This document shows, piece after piece, positions 1 to 8,727 of a DNA stretch of 64,000 bases (its first letter is position 1; every line of letters begins with the position of its first letter). The notes below the pieces were generated by a model. The model was not told the DNA's origin. It searched no databases and saw nothing but the letters and a program-made list of their open reading frames with translations. Source of the stretch: Streptomyces sp. BK340 (GTDB taxonomy: Bacteria > Actinomycetota > Actinomycetes > Streptomycetales > Streptomycetaceae); contig NZ_VISR01000004.1 of assembly GCF_007827595.1 (NCBI RefSeq), positions 1 to 64,000 of the forward strand. The letters run 5' to 3'. A program made the translations under genes and the position numbers.

Positions 1-1
1 A

Positions 2-88
2 TGGGAACGGCGAGCCGACATCCACGAAGCCTTCCTCAAACTCGCCTGCTGCCTCATCACCCACCGACAACTGGGCTCATTGTGTTAG
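2..88 (+). pseudogene. 3' end of an IS5-family transposase
   Basis: The first 87 bases read in one frame to a TAG stop and translate to a peptide beginning WERRADIHEAF and containing LACCLITHR. This resembles the extreme C-terminus of IS5-family DDE transposases, where a WERRxDxHxxFLxLAC stretch follows the catalytic glutamate. Only about 28 codons lie inside the window, so it cannot be told whether the gene is intact upstream. It overlaps the stop codon of the minus-strand 152-residue gene by 12 bases, which suggests that the IS end defines the left limit of the TIR operon. Confidence 0.55.
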
Positions 89-535
89 CCGTTGTAAGGG
101 AGCAGCAGCGTGGTGGACGTGAAAGGTGAGTCCGGCAATCCGACCCGATTGGATGACAGGACCATGCTGGACTCCGCCACTGATGTCGTTGTGTACGGTG
201 CTCGGTTGTGTATCTGGGTTGTTCGCGATCCGCTGCAAGGAGGTGAGTAAGTCACGCAGATCGTCGCCGGTACCAGAGCCTGCCTGCAGAAGGCGTTGCA
301 GATAGGTGCGCCACTGTTCCGTGATGTCACGGGTGGTTTGCGTGTCCTCTGTCGCCTCGGCGGCGAGCAGCTGGGTACGGGTGGTGTCCAGGTCGGTGAT
401 CGCGGTGCTGTCTGCGCCGCTGCGTGAGAAAAATCGTCTGACGAGGTCACGGGCGTGTGTCCAGGAGTCGGTGACCATGAGTGAGACCAAGGTGGTTGCT
501 CCGGATGCGGCGAGGGCGGCCAGCTCACTGTCCAT
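77..535 (-). CDS. Small protein ending the TIR operon, with a glycine-rich tail motif
   Basis: A 152-residue protein, last gene of the minus-strand operon, 18 bases after the membrane-protein gene. The N-terminus (about residues 3-25, ELAALAASGATTLVSLMVTD) is mildly hydrophobic and is of a kind seen in small Streptomyces proteins of unknown function. The middle is polar and probably helical. The tail near residues 115-145 reads NDISGGVQHGPVIQSGRIAG, an N-x-I-x-G-G-x-V-x-G-x-V-x-Q pattern that also occurs in the C-terminal part of the TIR protein of the same operon. No catalytic motif is visible. I infer an adaptor or sensor that binds the other components; the function is unknown. Confidence 0.75.
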   Translation of the reverse strand: MDSELAALAASGATTLVSLMVTDSWTHARDLVRRFFSRSGADSTAITDLDTTRTQLLAAEATEDTQTTRDITEQWRTYLQRLLQAGSGTGDDLRDLLTSLQRIANNPDTQPSTVHNDISGGVQHGPVIQSGRIAGLTFHVHHAAAPLQRLTQ

Positions 536-553
536 TGTCCTTCTCCCAAAAGG

Positions 554-1636
554 TCAGATTGCGGGCTTCTCATTGGCCGTGCCGTCTGCGGAATCTGGCG
601 GCTCATCGTCGTCCGGTGTGAAACTCGCCGGCGGGTCGTACCTGCGCAGTAGGTCCTCAGCTGTCTCGTGCTGGTCTTGTGTCCTGATGACGTCGGCGAT
701 CTGTTTGGCCAGCATCGGCCGTCGAACGTCTCCGTCCGTGAATCCCATGCTGTTGAGGAAGGTCTCAAAGTGGTCCGTGGCCGTCGGCTGCGGTTCGAAG
801 GGAGCGGGTTGCCCCTGCAGGAGATCTGAGGCAGGGCGTTCGCTGTGCGGTCGGGGCATGAAATCACGCAGCCGTTCGGGCACATCGGTGTCATTGGCGG
901 CGGACGTGAGCTGGGCCAGCAGACCGAGGTCCGCCACGGTCTGTTCCACCTGGTCGTCGTTCTTGGCGAGCCACCAGACGACCGCGCTCCCGGTGTCCTT
1001 GAGCACGTCCTCAGTCAGGTATGCGCGCTTGCTCTGCTCGTACTTGCGCTGGTGTTCCCAAACCGCTTTGTCTTTGCGCACTTCGGCGAGTCTGTCCAGC
1101 CGCTCCTGGTCGTGTTCGCGCAGGACGAGTGTGATGTCCTCCGCCATGACTTGAAGGTGTCCGGTGGGGTCTGGGCGCATTCTGCTGAGGGCACCACTCA
1201 GTTCGTGCTGAATGAGCGAAGGACGGCCCGGTTCCCGCTGTTCGGTGATCGCGCGGGCGCGGTTCAGGACTGCTTCGACGGCGAGGCCGGCTGGGTTGAG
1301 GACGGGATCATTGCCGGGCGCCTCGAGGGGGTACCACCGGACGGTGGCCGAGAAGAGGAAGTCGTAGTCGGCCCAGTGGCTGGGCATGGCCACGCGGCTG
1401 ACGTGGTGTTCCCTGCGTTCGACGGGCGGCGCAGTGCGTTGTTCCTCAAGGTCTACGGGCATGGAGCCACGGCGCACCGCAGAGATCTTGAAGATCACAG
1501 CGGGAATTGCGACGAGGAGGACGGCCAGTACAGGCCACACATACGCGGGCCACTCCTGTGTCAGGCCGAGAATGGTCAGCAGCAGGCCGCACAGGATGGT
1601 GAGGAAGACGGTCGTCGTCTTGCAGCCGGTTGTCAC
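554..1636 (-). CDS. Two-TM membrane protein of the TIR operon
   Basis: A 360-residue protein whose start overlaps the stop of the upstream NTPase gene by four bases (ATGA), implying translational coupling. Two hydrophobic segments near residues 7-24 and 30-49 form a hairpin, followed by a long soluble region. The soluble part carries a segment around residues 85-190 rich in charged helices, in the style of SPFH-like or membrane-anchored coiled-coil proteins (LSGALSRM, AEDITLVLREHDQERL), and an acidic, Pro-rich tail. I do not recognise a named family. Membrane anchoring of a TIR/NTPase system would suit a sensor of envelope disturbance or a membrane target, but this is inference. Confidence 0.8.
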   Translation of the reverse strand: MTTGCKTTTVFLTILCGLLLTILGLTQEWPAYVWPVLAVLLVAIPAVIFKISAVRRGSMPVDLEEQRTAPPVERREHHVSRVAMPSHWADYDFLFSATVRWYPLEAPGNDPVLNPAGLAVEAVLNRARAITEQREPGRPSLIQHELSGALSRMRPDPTGHLQVMAEDITLVLREHDQERLDRLAEVRKDKAVWEHQRKYEQSKRAYLTEDVLKDTGSAVVWWLAKNDDQVEQTVADLGLLAQLTSAANDTDVPERLRDFMPRPHSERPASDLLQGQPAPFEPQPTATDHFETFLNSMGFTDGDVRRPMLAKQIADVIRTQDQHETAEDLLRRYDPPASFTPDDDEPPDSADGTANEKPAI

Positions 1637-3621
1637 GGTGTGCTCCCCCCAGATGATGTCGTTGGCGGTGGCGCGGCTGGCAGGCCGAGGCCCTGAGCCG
1701 CGGAGATCTTCTGCAACAGCCTGTCCGTGGTCGCGGCAGCTCGGGCAGTCCCGTGGGGAGGTGTGCGCTCTGCGGCGCGGGCACTCGCGTACAGCGCGGC
1801 AAAGGCGGTGCCGCGCCGGTCTTCACACCGGTCGGCCGCACCGACGAGGAGGTCGAGCAGTAAGTCGCCGCGGTGCCCGGCGTCCGTCGCCGTGTGCAGC
1901 CAGCGTTGTGCGTACGGGTGCCACTCCGCATGGGGCAGCTCTTTGAGTACAGCCCGCCAGCCGTTGGTCAGGGACTTGCGTGCACCGTTCTCCTCGATCA
2001 AGGCGTGTCCGTTGTCGTACGGGGTGCTGAGCGGGTCAGGATCGCAGGCCGGGAGGAAGATACGGAGTTCGGCTGGCGAGAGGGGGGAGCGTGCGAGGCG
2101 GTCGAGTAGGCGCCGGCGCAGCCGGCCGCTCGTTGCCACCAGGTCGACCAGGGCTTGCAGGGCACGGGTGGTGCCCTGCTCGCGGCGGGCCAGGTGGTAG
2201 AGGCGGAACAGAGCCTGGTCGGGGTGGCTGGCGGCGATGACATCCGCGCAGACCTGGACGAGGACCTGCGCGAACTCTCCTTTGAGCTGCCGGTGAGCAC
2301 ACCACTGGTAGATCCATTGGCGAAAGTTCCTGCCCTGTGCAGGGTCGTTGAGGCCGCAGGTGAGCGCGTGCACCGCGGCCTCCAGCCGGGGCCGGCTCGC
2401 GGGCGTGGTGCTCCAGTTCTCGGCCAGGAAGGCCAGGCCTTCTCCGCGTCCCGTCCGCAGGTACTGTTCGGCCAGCCGTGCCACGAGACCGTTACGGAGT
2501 TCCCGGGGGACGTACGGGCCGCTTGACTCCACGCTGCGCGCGACCCAGGTGCCCAGAGGCTGTCGCAGGTCGGGCATGTGGTCCCAGAAATGGGCGCGGA
2601 CCGCGGCGTCGTAGTCCAGCTCCGTGAAGTGGACGTGGCCGTCCGGCTCGGCACCGGCGGATATCTCCGACAGCCGCTCGGCGACGTCTTTACGCTCGAG
2701 CAAGGGCTGTTCTTCGGGCGGGGACTTGAGCGTATGCAACAGGAGTTGGGCTGCCCGGTGGATGCTGTCGGCGTGAGCGCCATGCAGCATGGCCACGGTG
2801 AGGAGCAGGGCCCGCTGCGGACCCTCGCGCAGTCTGGCGACGAGCGTGGCGATCTCTACGCGGCGGTCGTCCCGTGCTTTGCAGGCCGTTTCGCACCACT
2901 GCGCGAAACCCTCCTCGGTGCTGGCGGCCTCACGGGCCCGCCGCACCAGGTCGGCGAAGTCGGCGATCTCCCGTATCGGCCGGGACTCGGCCAGAAATGC
3001 TGTGACGGTCGGGGCGGGCTCGTAGGGCACCCCGTGTATACGCAGGTGTCGCCGGAAGACCTGCAAGCCGTCCGGGGGGTCAATCTTGATGCGGTAGTAC
3101 TGCAGGTCGGGGTCGAGGGGAAGCCCGTAGGGCATGACGACGACCAGGTGCGCGTGGTGTTCTTGTACAGCCTTGCGGAGGGCGGAGAGATCCGCCCGGA
3201 CTGCGGCCCACTGGACGGCGGTGGCCGCCGACAGGTCCAGCAGCAGCCGGTCGCCGGTCCCTACCAGAGCCGGGTTACTGAGGGACAGTTCGTCTTCTTC
3301 GTCCGGTAGTAGTTCATGGAAGACACCAGCGCCCAGGTCGTACTCGCGCAAGAGTACCCGGGCCATCGAGGTGCGGCCGCTGCCCGGAGGGCCGTCCAGG
3401 ATCGCGGTGCCGGTGTCGGTCAGCTTGTGGCGGGCTGCTCCCATGCCGGCCGGGGCTACCAGCACTTTCTTGAGCCAGGCGAGGTGGTCGTCAGCGAGGC
3501 GGCGGAAGGTGGGTCTGTCCGGGTCCTGCAGCTGAGTGCCGATAGTGACGTAAAGATCGCCACTGCCGGTGTGCATGGGCGCTTGTGGGTTTTCGACCCA
3601 CGTGCTGATGTGCTCGCTCAC
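1633..3621 (-). CDS. P-loop NTPase of STAND/AAA type in the TIR operon
   Basis: A 662-residue protein. A Walker A motif GPPGSGRT lies near residue 75 and a hydrophobic strand ending in LLLDLSA near residue 127 may be Walker B. The remainder is helical and resembles the solenoid arms of STAND-type regulators. The N-terminus (residues about 12-32) contains APMHTGSGDLYVTIG, matching the HTGRGNIYQ stretch in the TIR protein encoded just upstream. Start and stop both overlap neighbours by four bases (ATGA), so it is produced in step with the TIR and membrane proteins. By analogy with NLR-like systems it would be the NTP-dependent switch controlling the TIR effector. I infer this role from gene context. 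Confidence 0.8.
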   Translation of the reverse strand: MSEHISTWVENPQAPMHTGSGDLYVTIGTQLQDPDRPTFRRLADDHLAWLKKVLVAPAGMGAARHKLTDTGTAILDGPPGSGRTSMARVLLREYDLGAGVFHELLPDEEDELSLSNPALVGTGDRLLLDLSAATAVQWAAVRADLSALRKAVQEHHAHLVVVMPYGLPLDPDLQYYRIKIDPPDGLQVFRRHLRIHGVPYEPAPTVTAFLAESRPIREIADFADLVRRAREAASTEEGFAQWCETACKARDDRRVEIATLVARLREGPQRALLLTVAMLHGAHADSIHRAAQLLLHTLKSPPEEQPLLERKDVAERLSEISAGAEPDGHVHFTELDYDAAVRAHFWDHMPDLRQPLGTWVARSVESSGPYVPRELRNGLVARLAEQYLRTGRGEGLAFLAENWSTTPASRPRLEAAVHALTCGLNDPAQGRNFRQWIYQWCAHRQLKGEFAQVLVQVCADVIAASHPDQALFRLYHLARREQGTTRALQALVDLVATSGRLRRRLLDRLARSPLSPAELRIFLPACDPDPLSTPYDNGHALIEENGARKSLTNGWRAVLKELPHAEWHPYAQRWLHTATDAGHRGDLLLDLLVGAADRCEDRRGTAFAALYASARAAERTPPHGTARAAATTDRLLQKISAAQGLGLPAAPPPTTSSGGSTP

Positions 3622-4373
3622 CGGTCATCGTCCTCGCGTCGGTCCGGCTCGCCGAACCGGTGCCGAATGTCACCCTGGTGGTCGCCCTCGAAGTACGTCA
3701 TCCCGTTGCCGGAGAAGTGCCGGTCGCCCGACACGTGACGCGAGTTCTGGTAGATGTTGCCCCGTCCCGTGTGTACAGGCCCGTGGGAGTCCTTGATGAC
3801 GGTGCCGCCGACGTCTCCGGTGAAGTCCCGGCTCTGTACCGCTGTCCCGCTGACGTCTCCGATCGAGTTCCTCACGGTGGCGGGGGCGGGTGACGAGGCA
3901 GCTTCCCGCTCCAGGTCGTGCAAGCCAGCGACTAGCTCGGCCACCAGGTCGCCGAGGCGTTTCAGGCCCATCTCGGTGTCGTGGGTGTCGAGCGGTATGG
4001 ACTGGAGGTCGGCCAGCGGCGCCAGCTCGCTCGGCAGGTCCGCCTTGTTCAGCCGGTCCGTCTTCCGACCGTCCAGCACGGGAACAATAGCTATGCCACA
4101 GGCGAACGCCTCCAGGATCTCCTTGCGTACCCAGTCCTCCGGGTCGCGCAGCCGGGTCTGGAAGTTCGTCCAGTCCGGCCCGATGACAGCCAGCAGCACA
4201 GAGCTGCGCCGCACACCGGTCAGTAGGGCGTCGGGGTAGGTGTGGCCAGGGGCGATGGACTTCGAAGCACGGAAGATGCGCTTTCGGCCGAAGCGGCGCG
4301 ACAGTTCCTGGTCGATCAGGGCGGCGGTCTTGTCGCCGTCCCCAGTGCGGTAGTTGATGAATACGTCGGTCAT
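3618..4373 (-). CDS. TIR-domain effector with glycine-rich tail
   Basis: A 251-residue protein. Residues 1-150 form a TIR domain: the first strand DVFINYRTGD, then FRASKSIAPGHTYPDAL, the strand VLLAVIGPDW and DWVRKEILEAFACGIAIVPVL, whose glutamates (E85, E88) are candidates for the catalytic residue of NAD-cleaving TIRs. Residues about 175-251 are a repetitive Gly/Asn/Asp tail with NSIGDVSGTAVQSRDF and GPVHTGRGNIYQNS, echoed in two other proteins of the operon. The reading frame stays open upstream to 4826, but the start at 4373 is chosen because it begins the TIR fold exactly and lies 17 bases after the regulator gene; the upstream extension is a Pro/Arg-rich shadow of that gene. Predicted role: NADase effector of a conflict system. 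Confidence 0.85.
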   Translation of the reverse strand: MTDVFINYRTGDGDKTAALIDQELSRRFGRKRIFRASKSIAPGHTYPDALLTGVRRSSVLLAVIGPDWTNFQTRLRDPEDWVRKEILEAFACGIAIVPVLDGRKTDRLNKADLPSELAPLADLQSIPLDTHDTEMGLKRLGDLVAELVAGLHDLEREAASSPAPATVRNSIGDVSGTAVQSRDFTGDVGGTVIKDSHGPVHTGRGNIYQNSRHVSGDRHFSGNGMTYFEGDHQGDIRHRFGEPDRREDDDR

Positions 4374-4390
4374 GACCAGGCCTTTCTCCT

Positions 4391-5695
4391 TCAGAAGGTC
4401 GGAAAGCGCGTTAACGTGCCAAGCCGTGGGGCAAGTTGGCGTACCGAAGCGTGATCGGAATGGCGGGCCAGGACGCGGGCGAGTCGCCGGAGATCGATCG
4501 TGACGGTTGCGGACCGGACCGCCGCCGCTCCGTCGAGGAGTGGCGCGGTCAGCGCACAGGCCTGGTCGATCTGGCCGTCCGACGCATGAGCTAGCGCGCG
4601 GCGGACGCCGTAGCGCACCTGCGTGCGTACCGCCTCGGGCGAGATTCGTGCCAGTTGCCGGTCCAGTTCCTCCGCCGCCTCCCGTGGTCGGCCGAGGTCG
4701 AGCAGGCACCAGCCGGTGACCATGCCAACCGAGTCGGGCAGGTGCATGCTGCCGATCACCGGTGCGTCGGCATCGCCGTCCTGGCGGTCCAGCAATGCCC
4801 GAGCCTGGTCCAGGGCACGCAGGCATGCGTCGCGGTCGCCTGCGAGTGCGTACCCCTGTGCCTCACGCTGCGCGGCCAGCCCGCGGATCCTCGGTGGGAG
4901 AGTGCCACTCTGTGCGCGTTGCGCCAGGGCGACGGTCTGTTCCGCGTCGTCCTGGTACAGCGTGACCAGCGCCCGGCGGACCAGCGCGTACCCGGCCAGT
5001 GCGCGGTCACCGCCAGCGGCTGCGAGGTCCACCGCGCGCTGCGTCCACCATAGTGCCGCCTGTTCGTCTCCGGTCTCCTGCACCAGCCAGCCGACGTACT
5101 CGGCGTACCGGGAGCCGAGCGCCAGCAGCTCCTGACGCGTACGGGAGTCGGTGTGCGCGGACAGCTCCCGCAGCGTGTGCGTCTGCGCGATCAGACCCGG
5201 CAGCAGGAAGCCGGGCTCGACGCTCTGGCCGAGCCGCCGGTAATGCGTGAACAGAGAGCGGGACGCTTCCAGCATGCCTCCGCCGGCAGCCGAGGAGACG
5301 GCTCCCTGACCACCTGTGCTCCACTTCATCAGCGATGCGGCGCCGGCGCTTACGACCTGCCGCCGGCCCACGGGCTGGAACCAGCTCGGGCCGTCCGGTG
5401 ACAGCTGCATCATCCACTCCTCCTCGTCCATCCCTCCCGGCACCGGCCTGTCCGGCGCGTCAGCGGCGGGCGGGGTGACCAGAGCAATGAGTGCTCCGCC
5501 AGCCCCAAGGGTGGCGTCGCACAGTCGGGCAAGATCGCGGCTGGGCGCCTTGAGGCCCCGTTCGACCTTGCTCAGCTGCGCCTTGCTGTAGTGCACGGCG
5601 GCAGACAGTGCGGTGAGACTGCAACCAGCCTCCAACCGCCGCCTTCTCAGCTCCTCGCCGAACACAGTGGACGGCTGCGGCACGGAAACCTCCAT
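4391..5695 (-). CDS. XRE/TPR transcriptional regulator heading the TIR operon
   Basis: The protein is 434 residues from the ATG at 5695. Another in-frame ATG lies at 5701, and the frame remains open to 5965 with non-coding-like sequence. Residues about 10-65 are an XRE helix-turn-helix (FGEELRRRRLEAGCSLTALS, then AQLSKVERG). The rest is an alpha-solenoid typical of TPR-containing Streptomyces regulators: repeated AxxALxxLGRxxEA-like helices, with EYVGWLVQETGDEQAALWW and LDLGRPREAAEELDRQ. The gene precedes the TIR gene by 17 bases on the same strand and is probably cotranscribed. Such HTH-TPR proteins often act as peptide- or signal-responsive switches; here it probably controls the conflict operon. 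Confidence 0.85.
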   Translation of the reverse strand: MEVSVPQPSTVFGEELRRRRLEAGCSLTALSAAVHYSKAQLSKVERGLKAPSRDLARLCDATLGAGGALIALVTPPAADAPDRPVPGGMDEEEWMMQLSPDGPSWFQPVGRRQVVSAGAASLMKWSTGGQGAVSSAAGGGMLEASRSLFTHYRRLGQSVEPGFLLPGLIAQTHTLRELSAHTDSRTRQELLALGSRYAEYVGWLVQETGDEQAALWWTQRAVDLAAAGGDRALAGYALVRRALVTLYQDDAEQTVALAQRAQSGTLPPRIRGLAAQREAQGYALAGDRDACLRALDQARALLDRQDGDADAPVIGSMHLPDSVGMVTGWCLLDLGRPREAAEELDRQLARISPEAVRTQVRYGVRRALAHASDGQIDQACALTAPLLDGAAAVRSATVTIDLRRLARVLARHSDHASVRQLAPRLGTLTRFPTF

Positions 5696-5701
5696 AACCA
5701 T

Positions 5702-6382
5702 CCATCCAGGTGAACGGGGCTGCCGCACGAAAGACTGCGACAACCCGGCCGGACGGACAAGACGAACAATGCTGTTTCCCGTTTCCTCCCCACGGACGGA
5801 ACGCCGTATGGGGGCTGATCCTCGAAAGATCATCTGCACTGGCTTGATCCTGGGATGCAGTGGTGATCGCCATAGTGGGGCAGTCGATGTCCGACGGGTT
5901 GTGGGAGTTGTTCCGGCTGTTGATTCCAGCCACTTCAGTTCGGCCGCAGCGACCCAGTACGTCATGTGCCACCTGCCAGGCCCGTATCCGCTCGCCGCAT
6001 AGGGCCGAGGGCGCTGCTCACATTGGCGGAATGACGGTCAACCGGTGCACAGGCTGCGAGAATGAGCATCCACAGCAAAGGGTGCGGCCGCTGCGTAGGT
6101 AGAGCTGCGGCGGCGTCGCCTGGTCGCAGATGCGCTGCCTCGACTACTCGTTCCCGCGCGTCGACGTCACGCCCGCGTCCAAGGGCCGCTACGCCACGCT
6201 GAAGGTCCGCGGCATCGCCGAGACCGGTGTGGAGGTCGACCAAAGGTCGCGGCCCCGGCCTCCGCTGAACCGGGCCGCGTTTCCCCGCTTGCCATGGGCG
6301 ATCACGCCGCCGTACATTCCCTGCACCCGGCTTGTCCGGCCGCTTCGTCTATCCCCCTTTGAGCACATGAGGAGCGCCCGGT
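5702..6382 (+). other. Intergenic region with one short coding-like remnant
   Basis: About 680 bases separate the XRE regulator (minus) from the kinase-like gene (plus) and should hold both promoters. The only coding-like stretch is 6130-6245 on the plus strand, where a frame reading MRCLDYSFPRVDVTP and then GRYATLKVRGIAETG has Streptomyces codon bias but loses it after 6250. It looks like a fragment of a larger gene that I cannot name. No tRNA, repeat or clear hairpin was seen. Confidence 0.4.
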
Positions 6383-7024
6383 ATGACGGGTGTACTGGCG
6401 GTCGCAGGCGGCACCGCATCCGGCAAGTCCACCCTTGCCGAAGCCCTGTCGCTGCAGTGTCCCGAGAGCATCGCGCTGGTCCATCTGGACGACTACTACG
6501 TGCCCGCGCACGACCGCCTGAGGGGTGTGTGGACGGTCAGTGCCGACGGGCACGCCGTCCTCGACTGGAACCATCCGGGGTCGATCGACGAGACAGCGGT
6601 GATGCACGCCATTGACGCGGCGCTGCTGCGCCCCGGCGTGCTGCTGGTGGTGGCCGAGGGCCTGTTCGCGCTGTCACTGCCGTCCGTGGTCCGGCGGGCG
6701 GCGTGGCGGGTGTATGTCGACACCCCCGACGACATACGCCTGGCCCGCAAGATCCTCCGGAAGATCGAGGTGCAGCGGCAGGACCCCCGACTGTCCCTGC
6801 GCAACTATCTGCAGACCGGCAGGGACCGCCACGCAGCCCACGTCGCGCCCTCCCGGGCGGCGGCCGATCTGGTCGTGGACGGGACCGCGAGCGAGGCGGA
6901 GATGCTGGCGGCCGTCATGCCGCTGATCGAGCCGGCCCTCGCACCGCCGCCCGCGGCGCGCTCACGAGCACGGGGGGTGCGCGGTGTGACCCGTACCCCC
7001 GGGGTCCCAGTGTTCGCGCTGTGA
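6383..7024 (+). CDS. Uridine kinase-like P-loop kinase
   Basis: A 213-residue protein with a Walker A motif GGTASGKST at residues 9-17, the nucleoside-kinase signature LVHLDDYYVP (about residues 33-42), DWNHPGSID, and a basic lid segment around LARKILRKIEVQRQDPR. This order is that of the uridine kinase/phosphoribulokinase family, which phosphorylates uridine or cytidine in pyrimidine salvage. The C-terminal 25 residues are low-complexity Pro/Arg sequence and may be an extension. The ATG is preceded by AGGAG about 10 bases upstream. The neighbours are unrelated, so the true substrate is open; other small-molecule kinases share this fold. Confidence 0.85.
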   Translation: MTGVLAVAGGTASGKSTLAEALSLQCPESIALVHLDDYYVPAHDRLRGVWTVSADGHAVLDWNHPGSIDETAVMHAIDAALLRPGVLLVVAEGLFALSLPSVVRRAAWRVYVDTPDDIRLARKILRKIEVQRQDPRLSLRNYLQTGRDRHAAHVAPSRAAADLVVDGTASEAEMLAAVMPLIEPALAPPPAARSRARGVRGVTRTPGVPVFAL

Positions 7025-7126
7025 CGTGCCCGGGGCACCAGCCCCGGCGGGCTCTCAGGCGGATCACGACCGATCCAGTTCCCCTGCAGCCAGGCGAACT
7101 GCAGGGGCGACATTCGGCGGGATCAG

Positions 7127-7297
7127 GGGAAGACCCGCAGCCAGGCTCTCTTCCGCTTCGCCCGGCACCGCATGGGCGTGCTCTTCGCGATGCTCCGCGA
7201 CGGCACCTTCTACGAGCCACGCACCACCGAAACAGCCACCGCAGACCACTCAGCCTTGATGAAGGACATAGAGGCACCCCCGCGGATACACGAGTGA
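7127..7297 (+). pseudogene. IS110-family transposase C-terminal remnant
   Basis: The plus strand reads TRSQALFRFARHRMGVLFAM then LRDGTFYEPR up to a TGA at 7295. This matches the C-terminal end of IS110/IS116-type transposases, in which a helix ending VLFAMLRDGTFYE closes the protein. No N-terminal DEDD domain is present upstream, where the kinase gene ends at 7024, so this is a truncated remnant. Confidence 0.5.
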
Positions 7298-7321
7298 GCC
7301 CGGACCAACTGGTCCGGGCTC
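7296..7321. terminator. Near-perfect 12-bp stem hairpin
   Basis: GAGCCCGGACCA at 7296-7307 and TGGTCCGGGCTC at 7310-7321 are exact reverse complements separated by AC. The stem is very GC-rich, as in Streptomyces terminators that lack a U-tract. It sits at the stop of the IS110 remnant and downstream of the kinase-like gene, so a terminator is the simplest reading; a DNA-binding palindrome is the alternative. Confidence 0.5.
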
Positions 7322-7805
7322 GCAGACTGTTCGGGACTCGGCTGCTACAGGTCGAACTCGCTGTGCTCAATGTCCGTGAAGCGGACCTCCTCCAACTGCC
7401 CGGCGCGATGGCCGTTGTCCTGGAAGTACATCCCGCCTACTGGGCCGCCGGCCACCAGATCGAGGTGGTGGCTCTGGCCACCGCGGAGGCGCTGAGCCAG
7501 CTCGGCATAGTGGACCGCTTCCTCACCGAGGCCGCCGACAGCGGCGGCCGGTACAGCAGCGGCCGTCGTTCGCGCTCGGTTGACGCCACTGCCGGTCGCT
7601 GGTCAGCCGCTGCCTTACTGGGCTTTGGCGTGCGCGAGACGGCAGGAGTCGGTGCCGGTCTCGATGATGTTGCCACCGAAGGTGAACCGGTGGCTGTGTG
7701 CCTTACCGCCCACACGAGTGACGTGTCACCGAATCCCGCTGCGGTGCTGCTTCCACCCCGCTACGAAGATCACGACCCTGTTCGTGATCTCCGAGAGGAA
7801 GGCCC
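7322..7805. other. Unassigned region with a probable IstB (IS21) remnant
   Basis: No intact gene is convincing here. On the minus strand 7615-7714 reads AHSHRFTFGG, NIIETGTDS and RLAHAKAQ before a TAA, which resembles the C-terminus of IS21 helper ATPases (IstB). Between 7322 and 7560 both strands are open: plus encodes FGTRLLQVELAVLNVREADL and minus encodes MYFQDNGHRAGQLEEVRFTD. I cannot decide which, if either, is coding. Confidence 0.35.
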
Positions 7806-8520
7806 GTGCGTCTCCCCCGCGCCCTGGGCACCGCGGCTGCCGCGCTCTTCATGCCCGCAGCACTGCTCGCGCCCACCACCGACCACGCCGCACCCCCAAC
7901 CACCCCGGCACACGCTGTCTCCACGCAGCGGCATGCCCCCCGGGGACACGATCACCCTGACGGTCCGCGACGCCCTGGCGGCGCTCACCGTCCAGGACGA
8001 GAGCCGCACCGACTACAGCCGCGACAAGTTCAAGCACTGGACGGATGCGGACAAGGACGGCTGTAACACGCGGGCGGAGGTGCTTTTGTCCGAGGCGGTC
8101 AACGCCCTTGAGGTTGGCCCCGGTTGCACCCTGACCGGCGGCGCCTGGTACAGCCCGTACGACGACCAGTACTTCGACAACGCCCGCAAACTCGACGTCG
8201 ACCACCTCGTCCCCCTCGCCGAAGCCTGGGACTCCGGCGCCTCCGCCTGGACGGCGAAGGAACGCGAGCTCTACGCCAGCGACCTCGACGACGAGCGCGC
8301 CCTGATCGCGGTCTCCGCCGCCTCCAACCGCTCCAAGGCCGACCAGGACCCCTCCACCTGGCTGCCCCAGTACGCCGGCTACTGGTGTACCTACATCACC
8401 AACTGGGTCGCCGACAAAACCCGCTACCAGCTCACCATCGACCCCGCCGAGCAGACCGCCCTCTCCGAAGGCCTCGCCCACTGCCCCGACCAGCCCATCA
8501 CCGTCACCCTCGCCCAGTAG
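7806..8520 (+). pseudogene. Secreted HNH (DUF1524-type) nuclease, frameshifted
   Basis: A GTG at 7806, preceded by AGAGGAAGG, starts a signal peptide (MRLPRALGTAAAALFMPAAL, then an Ala/Pro-rich cleavage region). The frame is lost at a run of six C followed by four G (7936-7945). Removing one C gives an uninterrupted protein continuing into GDTITLTVRDALAALTVQDE and the nuclease domain: YSRDKFKHWTDADKDGCNTR, the HNH core LDVDHLVPLAEAWDSG, SAASNRSKADQDPSTWLP and a Cys near the end. This is the secreted GmrSD-C/DUF1524 HNH family common in Streptomyces. As written, only an internal start at 7933 could yield the nuclease part without a signal peptide. Sequencing error and genuine phase variation are both possible. 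Confidence 0.75.
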
Positions 8521-8727
8521 ACAGACGTCGGCCCGGCCGCCCCATTGGACAGCGCAGCCGGCCAGGATGCCCCACCCTCACGTGTCCTCGCAGCAACCCG
8601 GCAACCGAGCCTACGGGACAGTCAGGCGTGTTGACCGAACTAACGTGAATGTTCGCGCGGCAGTGATCGGCCAGTCAGCCGTTCCAGAGGTGGAGCTGAA
8701 GACATCAAAGTCGCCCCACCAGGACCT

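Noticed and set aside
4374..4826. N-terminal extension of the TIR protein
   Set aside because: Pro/Arg/Gly-rich shadow of the XRE/TPR gene; the TIR fold begins at the ATG at 4373.
6703..7932. Plus-strand frame running into the HNH nuclease, apparent 605-residue protein
   Set aside because: It crosses the kinase-like gene, the IS110 remnant and a strong hairpin in low-complexity sequence; the signal peptide of the nuclease is in a different frame and explains its start.
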